A stretch of 20,798 nucleotides of DNA from a virus: positions 1-20,798 of IMG/VR virus record IMGVR_UViG_3300047444_000288. The stretch is one strand, 5' to 3'. Numbering within the stretch: position 1 is the stretch's first letter; each line of letters opens with the position of its first letter. The notes beneath the pieces were generated by a model, which saw only the letters and a program-made list of their open reading frames with translations, had not been told where the DNA came from and made no database searches. Below are positions 1-5,990 of the stretch, one piece after another. The position numbers and the translations under genes are program-made.

Positions 1-88
1 CACCTTGCTGGCCCGGTACGTTGAATGAACCAACATTCTGTGCATTGACAGCCGAAGGGTTATAGCCAGGAGGGGGTGTAAAGAGCAT
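1..88 (-). CDS. Unidentified phage protein, N-terminal part only
   Basis: An ATG at 88 opens a frame that runs off the left edge of the window with 29 codons visible. The protein begins MLFTPPPGYNPSAVNA and is rich in Pro, Asn and Gly, with no recognisable domain in the part present. It starts 2 nt after the TGA of the GNAT-like gene, the same tight packing seen between its neighbours, so it is probably the next gene of the late operon. Function unknown. The position after the nozzle would suit another virion or internal protein, but that is inference. Confidence 0.55.
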   Translation of the reverse strand, partial: MLFTPPPGYNPSAVNAQNVGSFNVPGQQG

Positions 89-90
89 GA

Positions 91-549
91 TCAACCCTGT
101 TTCTGTTCCGGCTTGGGTGTCTCCAAGCGGGCAAGCTTCTCAATTTGTTCCCTGAACAACACAAGGCGCACACCAGTATTACGTGAACAATCACGGGGGC
201 CGTAGAAACAACGCTGCACCCCTTCAAGCCGCCAACCAAAACGCTGCAATGCCCTGATTAAACGTCTATGCTTCTTTGACGTTATCACAGTACCACGGGA
301 TACATTAAACTGAGATAGTGCCACACGGGCGATCATCCTAACCATGCCCGGTGATAGTGTCCACGGTCCATAATAACTCAATTCTATGTTTGATCCATTA
401 TAATTTTGCAGAAGGATACCACCTACCAGTGTTCCATCCTTTTCAACTATGCCCAATGCCCGGTTAACCGGTATTGGAAACAGCTTGAAGGTAGAATAGA
501 CCCAAGCAGCAACCCTGGCATCATCATCAATAACAAGGCCGTAGCTCAT
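91..549 (-). CDS. GNAT-fold acetyltransferase-like phage protein
   Basis: This 152-aa protein resembles the GNAT-fold proteins often found among late genes of podoviruses. An N-terminal strand region (NRALGIVEKDGTLVGGILL, about residues 29-47) corresponds to the GNAT beta hairpin. A middle segment ends in a run of helices, and RALQRFGWRLEGV (about residues 99-111) matches the family's conserved 'GFxxEG' turn. The classic acetyl-CoA pyrophosphate loop (Q/RxxGxG/A) is not evident, so catalytic activity is uncertain. The C-terminal tail is charged (KLARLETPKPEQKQG). Its ATG directly follows the TAA of the preceding gene (TAAATG), which implies coupled translation. What it might acetylate is unknown. 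The fold assignment is by recognition, not by search. Confidence 0.65.
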   Translation of the reverse strand: MSYGLVIDDDARVAAWVYSTFKLFPIPVNRALGIVEKDGTLVGGILLQNYNGSNIELSYYGPWTLSPGMVRMIARVALSQFNVSRGTVITSKKHRRLIRALQRFGWRLEGVQRCFYGPRDCSRNTGVRLVLFREQIEKLARLETPKPEQKQG

Positions 550-819
550 TTACTGCCCCAACTGGTCGAGTCCTGCATTTGGCGGGACGCCGGTCATTAG
601 GGCTTGCATGGCATTGGGGTCCATCCCCTGCATTGCTTGTTGCCCCATCAAGTTAGCATTTTGACCCATTCCCATCATACCCTGCTGGTTTCCAAGTGAG
701 CCAGCTAACATAGTAGGGTCCACCTGACCTATGGGCGGTGGTCCCATCTCAGGGGCTTGCCCCTGCCGTGCCTGCAACGCCTGCATCATCATTTGTACTT
801 GTGGGTCTTGGGGGTCCAT
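550..819 (-). CDS. Small Met/Gln-rich hypothetical protein
   Basis: An 89-aa protein of extreme composition, dominated by Met, Gln, Gly, Pro and Asn, with near-repeats such as QGMMGMGQNANLMGQQAMQGM. No domain is recognisable and it is probably largely disordered. A GGAAGG-type ribosome site lies about 9 nt before the ATG at 819. It sits between another low-complexity protein and the GNAT-like gene, all head-to-tail behind the nozzle gene. Candidate roles are an internal, ejected or assembly protein, but nothing in the sequence proves one. It is called a gene because it exactly fills the gap between its neighbours, abuts the next ATG, and has a ribosome site. Confidence 0.6.
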   Translation of the reverse strand: MDPQDPQVQMMMQALQARQGQAPEMGPPPIGQVDPTMLAGSLGNQQGMMGMGQNANLMGQQAMQGMDPNAMQALMTGVPPNAGLDQLGQ

Positions 820-834
820 TAGAGTTATCCTTCC

Positions 835-1254
835 TTAGAATGGCCGTGTAAGTGGCATGCCAGCTAGTGGGTGTGGTGGGCCGGGTTGACGTAACGCTTG
901 CAGCATTCTTAATTGTGCCTCAGCAACTTCTGGCCCAGGTTGGGCATGTAACTGTGTCAATGCTGATACCGGTGCCCGCTGTATTGTCTGTGCCGGTTGG
1001 AATTGAAGCAGTGGCCTATGCTCTGGTAATTGCATTGGTGTCAACTTCTTGGCAGTTATTGGAAGTTCACCAGAAGCAGTTACTGCGATGTGAGGCATTG
1101 TTATTTCTGGCGTGGCTTCTTCAGCAGGTGGTGTGGCAGGCTTGGCCAACGCCTGAATTACTTGTAATTGCTCTGGCGTAAAAATGGGCTGCTGCGCTTG
1201 TGGAACTGGCACTGGTGCCGGTGTCGGAGGAGGGGCTGCTTGATTATCAGCCAT
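835..1254 (-). CDS. Pro/Ala/Gln-rich hypothetical protein
   Basis: A 139-aa protein with a long disordered-looking N-terminus (ADNQAAPPPTPAPVPVPQ), a short helix-prone piece (FTPEQLQVIQALAK) and a second one near the end (VAEAQLRMLQALRQ). No known domain was recognised. The ATG at 1254 is preferred over the TTG one codon upstream, because it shares one base with the nozzle stop (TGATG), a standard coupling arrangement. Together with the next, Met/Gln-rich gene it forms a pair of low-complexity proteins just behind the nozzle. In podoviruses such positions can hold internal virion proteins, but that is inference only. Confidence 0.6.
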   Translation of the reverse strand: MADNQAAPPPTPAPVPVPQAQQPIFTPEQLQVIQALAKPATPPAEEATPEITMPHIAVTASGELPITAKKLTPMQLPEHRPLLQFQPAQTIQRAPVSALTQLHAQPGPEVAEAQLRMLQALRQPGPPHPLAGMPLTRPF

Positions 1255-2921
1255 CAAACGAAACCTCCCATTTCTAAAATGACGTTGAAGGCGTTTACCT
1301 GTAAGGTCAACGGGACGCTTGCAACTTGGCCTATGTCAAATTCAGCCGTATCAAAAGTGCCCACATCAAATTCACCAATGTTGGTCAACGCACCACTAGT
1401 GGCAATATTGACACTCAAGTGAACGGCCAGGGCGTGTCCTAATGCCTCAGTACTGAGCCACGGATTGTTTATCAGTGAACCAGCAGGCCACAATGAAACG
1501 TCCCAGATACCAACATCCCATAAAGCACCACCAACAAAGATACTTACCGGTGCCGTTTGCGAGGCAATAATGAAGTCTTCGTCAACACTTATTGTTGGAG
1601 TTATATTACCGCTGCTGACCATGAGTGGTTGCACCATGGTCATGCGTTTTAAGCGGCCAGGATCATCAAAATAGTTAAAGGCACACTGCATATCGGCAGG
1701 GATTGTTTTGTTCAAATCAAGGCTGCCTTTGTACCCTTGATTGACAGACCCGGTATTGTCTCCAAAATACAGGTTGTCATTGTAGATTTCAAAACAGTTG
1801 GCATTCCATCCGGTAAACTGACACCACGCACCCGTAAGGGTGTTCATTACAAATTGAACCTGCTGAGTGTTCTCACTGAGTGGCACATTCAAGATGGCCA
1901 ACTGTTGGGACGGGTAAGTCAAAAACTGCCAACCAAAATTCTTGTTGTACATGGACCCAGCTTGGGCCATGGCGTTTTGAATACGAGCCGTAAGGGCAAC
2001 TGAACGGTCGGCGCTTGGGTCAAACGGTAGTGCCGTACTGATAGGGATGATCCCCTGCTGAGTAATCAACCCAAGATCTGAGCCAACCCGCGTTATGCAA
2101 CGCCGTGAAATAGGTGGCGCTAAATCAAAGGTACCAACCAACCCCCAGGCAGACGCGTTGGTAGGGTCAGTACCAGCATAGATAGATACCTGTCCTTGTG
2201 AAGATAGAAAAACAGTGTAGTCCTGTGGGCCGCTGCCGCCGTCAATGGTCCAATCACCTATAGCTACAAGGTAGCCGCCTTTGTTCCAACTAGCACCAAG
2301 GTCCAGCGTGCCAGCAATAGCCCCTGAAGTGGCATCCACCGGCATGTAGGCAGAGACAGTGGAACCATTAGCTGAACCATCCGTAAGTACATACCATAAT
2401 CGGCGCTTCTGTGCCGATATGTTGATAATAGCAGTTGTACTCAGGCCGTTGGGCAATCCTGTTATAGATGGTGCTGTCCAAGTTGTTCCATCAAACATTC
2501 TAAGTGTATCAATGCCATTGCAACATTGGATTACCGTGGCATTGAGTGATGGCGTGAAGTTTGTGTACTGCCATCTGGATGATGCTAAGCCAGTAACAAC
2601 TGGTGTGGCCGTACCAATAGTTGAAACATCATAAATCTTGCCACCACTTGCGGCAAACATCGTTTGCCCGCCTTCAGCCCGTCTTACCATCAATGTTTCA
2701 ACTGGGACAACACCACTGGTAGTAGCCCAATTGATATATCCATCTCTTAATTCTACCCAGCCTGGGCGCGGTACCCAATTGGTCAGGATGGGTGCCCGCT
2801 TTGGGTCCATCGACGCCAGGGGTGAGATGGCATCCCATCCCTCAGTGGGTGCTGGAACCACCTTGGTTATCGTATCCGGCGCGGGATATGGAGCCTTTGC
2901 TATGGACTGTATCTTACGCAT
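1254..2921 (-). CDS. Tail nozzle / packaged-DNA stabilisation protein, P22 gp10-like
   Basis: A 555-aa protein that resembles the podovirus tail-nozzle family (P22 gp10, T7 gp12-like), the multi-bladed beta protein that closes the tail after packaging. Visible family traits are an N-terminal part with NWVPRPGWVELRDGY (about residues 48-62), successive beta-blade segments such as RMFDGTTW and MFAASGGKIYDVS, and the C-terminal WDVGIWDVSLW followed by FDVGTFDTAEFDIG. The length fits the family. A ribosome site (TAGGAA, 7 nt spacing) before the ATG at 2921 lies in the last codons of the HNH gene upstream. Its first 15 codons are a recoded copy of a stub at 3545-3501, so the current start appears to have been supplied by the HNH insertion. 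The upstream adaptor gene (7139-8098) is the expected neck partner. Confidence 0.75.
   Translation of the reverse strand: MRKIQSIAKAPYPAPDTITKVVPAPTEGWDAISPLASMDPKRAPILTNWVPRPGWVELRDGYINWATTSGVVPVETLMVRRAEGGQTMFAASGGKIYDVSTIGTATPVVTGLASSRWQYTNFTPSLNATVIQCCNGIDTLRMFDGTTWTAPSITGLPNGLSTTAIINISAQKRRLWYVLTDGSANGSTVSAYMPVDATSGAIAGTLDLGASWNKGGYLVAIGDWTIDGGSGPQDYTVFLSSQGQVSIYAGTDPTNASAWGLVGTFDLAPPISRRCITRVGSDLGLITQQGIIPISTALPFDPSADRSVALTARIQNAMAQAGSMYNKNFGWQFLTYPSQQLAILNVPLSENTQQVQFVMNTLTGAWCQFTGWNANCFEIYNDNLYFGDNTGSVNQGYKGSLDLNKTIPADMQCAFNYFDDPGRLKRMTMVQPLMVSSGNITPTISVDEDFIIASQTAPVSIFVGGALWDVGIWDVSLWPAGSLINNPWLSTEALGHALAVHLSVNIATSGALTNIGEFDVGTFDTAEFDIGQVASVPLTLQVNAFNVILEMGGFV
2877..2921 (-). repeat. 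Recoded copy B of the nozzle gene start
   Basis: These are the first 15 codons of the functional nozzle gene. Compared with 3501-3545 they encode 14 identical residues (MRKIQS-I/L-AKAPYPAP). Only three codons are identical in DNA (1, 6 and 14), eleven differ synonymously and one changes Leu to Ile. After codon 15 the two copies lose similarity. The pattern indicates either a start copied from a diverged relative or selection to keep the protein while altering the DNA site. Confidence 0.85.
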
Positions 2922-2923
2922 TC

Positions 2924-3436
2924 TTATTTCCTAGCAAATTCCCCAAAATATTTTTGCTCAGCACACTTACGCGCAGCAACTGCGGCCTCAAATGATTTGT
3001 ATATCCCAAGATATACCTCTTTGTAATTAACCATTATTCTTGCTGAGTACCCATATTTGCTTTTTCTGACACCAGTAGCTCCAGAAGTGTTGCTTTTCTT
3101 TAGACCAAGGTTCTTACCGTTTTGCGGGTGTGTTGCCTCACGCAAATTATCAAATTTGTTATTCCACCCATCACCATCAATATGATCTATTTCTACCTCA
3201 GGCCATTTACCAGTTACCCACAACCAAATTATTCTATGTGCCAAGTAGCGTCTATAATTTATGCTCACACTCACACGTCTGTATTTCTTAATTTTAGTTA
3301 CATGCTTGCACCCAGCAATATCACCAGGGTGCTTCCTATAACGCTCGACCTTCCATATCAAGTCACCAGTTTTCTCATTGTAGTCAAATAAATGTCTAAC
3401 TTCCTTAGAAGTTAAGTCACAAGTTCTGTCCAACAT
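2924..3436 (-). CDS. HNH homing endonuclease with C-terminal AP2 domain
   Basis: A 170-aa free-standing endonuclease of a type common in phages. The HNH core spans about residues 64-100: AHRIIWLWVTGKWP, then EIDHIDGDGWNNKFDNLR, which carries the D-H and N/N residues of the beta-beta-alpha-metal site. The C-terminal AP2-type DNA-binding domain spans about residues 118-168 (SGATGVRKSKYGYSAR, VYLGIYKSFEAAVAAR). Such enzymes nick or cut an unoccupied allele and spread by repair. The ATG at 3436 is chosen because no in-frame ATG, GTG or TTG lies between it and the upstream TAG; a GGGG ribosome site is 6 nt away. The gene ends 2 nt before the nozzle ATG and lies between a truncated and a complete copy of the nozzle start. 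Confidence 0.9.
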   Translation of the reverse strand: MLDRTCDLTSKEVRHLFDYNEKTGDLIWKVERYRKHPGDIAGCKHVTKIKKYRRVSVSINYRRYLAHRIIWLWVTGKWPEVEIDHIDGDGWNNKFDNLREATHPQNGKNLGLKKSNTSGATGVRKSKYGYSARIMVNYKEVYLGIYKSFEAAVAARKCAEQKYFGEFARK

Positions 3437-3482
3437 TTTATACCCCTGTTCACCAGGCCAAGGGTTAGTGTTACCAAACTTC

Positions 3483-3545
3483 TTACCTCCTGTCTATAGC
3501 AGGCGCTGGGTAAGGCGCTTTAGCTAGGGATTGAATTTTTCTCAT
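3483..3545 (-). pseudogene. Truncated original start of the nozzle gene (copy A)
   Basis: An ATG at 3545 overlaps the TGA of the 207-aa tail gene as ATGA, the coupling used elsewhere in this operon. It opens a 20-codon frame MRKIQSLAKAPYPAPAIDRR ending in TAA. The first 15 residues match the nozzle protein's start except for one Leu/Ile change, and similarity stops there. This is best read as the native nozzle start, now severed from the rest of the gene by the HNH insertion. The last sense codons contain a perfect AGGAGG 49 nt before the HNH ATG, too far to serve it directly. The stub may still be translated by coupling. Confidence 0.75.
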
Positions 3546-4165
3546 ATGGTTATTGGCGGGCGTGGGGCATTGTTCATATCTTTGTCGCGATAGTAATAGT
3601 AGATACCACCTTTGCTATCAGTGTACCAGCCATTGATTATCCACTGTCCGGTTCCTGGTGGGGGTGGTGGGATGTTAAAAGCAGTGCAGGAATCACTAGC
3701 GTTACATGGTTCAAATATAAGGGCTTTTAGATTTGGGCTAACAACAATTGCGGATTCTATATCTACTGCATTGGCTTTTTCAGTAATACCAACTACACTA
3801 TCTGATATCCAAACTTCTTTACCAATTTGGGTTGTAAATAATCGACTTGGATCATTTAACCAATTCTCTAAACCAATTTGTGTGACCAGTAACTTACTGG
3901 GGTCTTGGGTCCAGGCCTCCTTGCCAACCTGAGTGACCCTTACATTACCGTGGGCACTTACCCAGTTCTCATTACCTATCTGGGTTACTTGAAGCGGTGG
4001 GTAAGAAGCTGTGGCAGTATCGGTAGCATTAGCCGTCTCTTGAATGTCTCCATACGGCCCAGTGCCTAACCAAGTCTCATTTCCTATCTGGGTAACACCT
4101 AGAGGAAAATGAGGATAACTAGTGACCCATACTTCTTTCCCTATTTGAGTGACTAAAGAGGACAT
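3542..4165 (-). CDS. Tail-surface protein with VTQIGxExW repeats
   Basis: A 207-aa protein with six copies of a 9-residue motif V-T-Q-[IV]-G-x-E-x-W, beginning at residues 5, 24, 60, 77, 94 and 111. The last four are spaced exactly 17 residues apart. A second motif, E-x-[AC]-[ND]-A-x-D with A four residues further on, occurs at residues 43, 129 and 152, and also opens the 193-aa protein encoded at 5220-5801. Similar short repeats occur in phage tail or fibre-associated proteins and suggest a repeating beta structure. The C-terminus has a separate aromatic module (WIINGWYTDSKGGIYYYYRD). The start is 3 nt after the upstream stop and no clear ribosome site is seen, so translation is probably coupled. 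Exact role unknown; a minor tail or appendage protein is the best guess. Confidence 0.7.
   Translation of the reverse strand: MSSLVTQIGKEVWVTSYPHFPLGVTQIGNETWLGTGPYGDIQETANATDTATASYPPLQVTQIGNENWVSAHGNVRVTQVGKEAWTQDPSKLLVTQIGLENWLNDPSRLFTTQIGKEVWISDSVVGITEKANAVDIESAIVVSPNLKALIFEPCNASDSCTAFNIPPPPPGTGQWIINGWYTDSKGGIYYYYRDKDMNNAPRPPITI
3809..4153 (-). repeat. Six coding repeats of the VTQIGxExW motif
   Basis: Six in-frame motif copies (residues 5-119 of the 207-aa protein). The first two intervals are 19 and 36 residues and the remaining three are 17. The DNA of the copies is related but not identical (for example CAAATTGG and CAGATAGG variants), so this is an old protein repeat rather than a recent DNA duplication. 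Confidence 0.8.
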
Positions 4166-4168
4166 AGA

Positions 4169-5212
4169 TCATAATACGTCATTTGGCCCAATTTGCAGAG
4201 CATTAACCCCAGGAATTGTCCAGGCAATACTGGTGTTTGGATCAACAGTGTTGACCATCTGTATCCAAGTGTAGTTACTGGCCATAGCCGTCGTTGGGGA
4301 TGAAAGCACAGTGCTAGAAGATTTTATATTGAAACAAATACTATGTGGCCCGGTGTCATCCATCCTGCTATACATCTTCGTTTGCACAGCAATGATGTTG
4401 AATGGAACCACGGTCAGGGTTTGGCAACCATAGTAATCCTGATTGCCTGGGGTGTTGGTGAAGACGTAAGATGTATCACCATTTGCTATAAGCTCATTGA
4501 CCTGACTGAAATTGGTTCCGGCAGATTTTGGGGTCCATGTAATTGTTTGATCACTATTTGGCATCAACTGCAGTGAACGCACATCACCCTGCCACGTATT
4601 GGGTGAAACCCCTTGATCATTAAACAGATAAAAATCATCAAAGAAAACACCATTAGCTCCAGTCAATGATGTGAAATTAAAAATATTGACAAAATTATTT
4701 GTTGATCCGTTTCTTGTATTCAATCCTGTTGCAGTCCAATTATTTGTTGGGTTTCCGTCAACTCTCATTTCAACACTGCCCACAGTATTATCAATAACAA
4801 TCTTAAATTGCAGATGATGCCAAACAGTGTTATTTAAGAAAATTTGAGGAGAGGTTGCTAAAGCTGCCCCGTTAATGGCCCCAGCAGTAACAACAACAGT
4901 TCCATTAAAAAGAATTGCTATTGCAAGTTGATTGTTTGCCCCATCAAGAAGCTGAAATCCAGCCATTGGAGAAAGGCTGCCCGGTACAATAACTGCATTC
5001 GGTTTTGCAGCCATATTGGCATAAATAGTTGTGCTGTTTGTAAAGGATGTAGTTTTAGCAGTTGAACCATTGCTAGGTACAATAGATTGCCCTACACCAA
5101 AACGGCTAGTGCCACCTGGGTTTACACTAGAAACTGTCCACGATAAGCCACCAGCCACCATATCAGAAGCGTTTGCATAAAAATCAAACCCATCGCCAAG
5201 AAGCCATGCCAT
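4169..5212 (-). CDS. Tail protein with concanavalin A-like (LamG-type) lectin domain
   Basis: A 347-aa protein starting MAWLLGDGFDFY, a start typical of phage lectin-like tail proteins. A LamG/ConA-type beta sandwich is suggested at about residues 60-200. WHHLQFKIVID (from residue 131) is followed by the paired strand ending in VDG (about 152), then FFDDFYLFN (about 190-198), the family's usual 'DDFxL' strand. Such domains bind sugars, so a role in host-surface recognition is likely. The ATG at 5212 is preferred over one at 5236, because GAGG overlapping the previous stop (TGAGG) sits 5 nt before it. The earlier start would overlap the upstream gene by 17 nt. The C-terminal 150 residues are beta-rich with no clear family. 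Confidence 0.7.
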   Translation of the reverse strand: MAWLLGDGFDFYANASDMVAGGLSWTVSSVNPGGTSRFGVGQSIVPSNGSTAKTTSFTNSTTIYANMAAKPNAVIVPGSLSPMAGFQLLDGANNQLAIAILFNGTVVVTAGAINGAALATSPQIFLNNTVWHHLQFKIVIDNTVGSVEMRVDGNPTNNWTATGLNTRNGSTNNFVNIFNFTSLTGANGVFFDDFYLFNDQGVSPNTWQGDVRSLQLMPNSDQTITWTPKSAGTNFSQVNELIANGDTSYVFTNTPGNQDYYGCQTLTVVPFNIIAVQTKMYSRMDDTGPHSICFNIKSSSTVLSSPTTAMASNYTWIQMVNTVDPNTSIAWTIPGVNALQIGPNDVL

Positions 5213-5219
5213 GTCAGCC

Positions 5220-5801
5220 TCACAGAGCCGTTGCATATTGGATGTTTAGGGAATTGCCATTGTTGACTGACTGAGCGCCGTTTGTAAAAAGACCGGCTGA
5301 GTAAAGGATACCACCAGTATTATCTATGGTGTTCACTGCACCTGAACCATATACAAGGAAACATCCATTAACAACACCAGTACCTGTGATACCAAATGCA
5401 ACTAAGCTAGATGATTTAGAACCACCGGCAGCAGCCGTCCACGATACGGTAGGGCGGGGTGATGTATAAGTTGGTGCATGAGCATTACCAGCTTCCAACC
5501 AGCCAGCATGGCTACTCATAGTGTCATTAACTGACACGCCAGTAAAAGAAACAGATGAAATTAGGCCCATGTACGGGCCAGTTATCGTGTAAGCAACACC
5601 AGCCAAGTAAGTATCAAGGGCAAGGTTCTTACCTACAACGGTAACTACGTTGTCAGCCTCAGCTACCCAAAGGATTTTTCCATCCTTATCAAGGCAAGTA
5701 ACGGTGTACCGCCCAACAGCGTGACAGGCTTCAACGTATGCCCCCCTGGCGGTAACAAATGCCGCACAAGTGTCAACAGCATCGGCTTTTTCAATTGGCA
5801 T
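5220..5801 (-). CDS. Phage tail-associated protein, conserved family of unknown function
   Basis: A 193-aa protein. The segment from about residue 57 (GKNLALDTYLAG, TGPYMGLISSVS, SSHAGWLEAG, GCFLVYGSGAVNTIDNTGG) matches a family I recognise from many phage tail regions, but no biochemical function is established to my knowledge. The N-terminus carries the motif EKADAVDTCAAF, also present in the 207-aa repeat protein two genes downstream, which ties the two to the same structure. The ATG at 5801 comes 12 nt after the stop of the 58-aa gene; no good ribosome site is visible. The stop is followed directly by the ribosome site and ATG of the lectin-like gene. Confidence 0.7.
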   Translation of the reverse strand: MPIEKADAVDTCAAFVTARGAYVEACHAVGRYTVTCLDKDGKILWVAEADNVVTVVGKNLALDTYLAGVAYTITGPYMGLISSVSFTGVSVNDTMSSHAGWLEAGNAHAPTYTSPRPTVSWTAAAGGSKSSSLVAFGITGTGVVNGCFLVYGSGAVNTIDNTGGILYSAGLFTNGAQSVNNGNSLNIQYATAL

Positions 5802-5813
5802 TTTAATGTGTCA

Positions 5814-5990
5814 TTAAGAGGGAAGTGGGTCTACTCTAGTATTCCTATAAGAATACTGTGGCTGATCATCACGTCTTACACGAACATGATCAATCCATAA
5901 TTCATTTGGTTCTGGAACTGGTGTAGGTAAAGGCAGTGCATCGGGTAATTTAACAGGCTCGTTCTTAGCCTTAGCTTTTTCAGTGGTCAT
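5814..5990 (-). CDS. Small 58-aa proline-rich hypothetical protein
   Basis: An ATG at 5990 shares one base with the TAA of the double-HNH gene (TAATG) and opens a 58-codon frame ending at 5814. The protein begins MTTEKAKAKNEPVKLPD, continues with a proline run (ALPLPTPVPEPNELW) and ends in a basic, Tyr-containing part (VRVRRDDQPQYSYRN). It fills an otherwise empty 190-nt interval exactly, and the coupled start supports it being real. It resembles the small spacer proteins commonly found after head-tail adaptor genes. Function unknown. Confidence 0.6.
   Translation of the reverse strand: MTTEKAKAKNEPVKLPDALPLPTPVPEPNELWIDHVRVRRDDQPQYSYRNTRVDPLPS

Larger units (their letters stand above)
2877..3500 (-). 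mobile_element. Putative homing unit: HNH gene plus replacement nozzle start
   Basis: If the insertion occurred right after codon 15 of the original nozzle gene, the inserted unit runs from 3500 down to 2877. It contains a short leader, the HNH-AP2 gene and a recoded 15-codon nozzle start, leaving the nozzle frame intact downstream. No terminal inverted repeats, transposase or intron structure was recognised. The boundaries are inferred from where similarity between the two nozzle starts ends. An uninterrupted relative is needed to fix them. Confidence 0.5.

Noticed and set aside
2877-3545. Group I or II intron in the nozzle gene, with the HNH gene as intron-encoded enzyme
   Set aside because: An intron would continue the exon after the insertion. 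Here the second part repeats the first 15 codons with its own ATG and ribosome site, so no splicing is needed, and I recognise no intron core.
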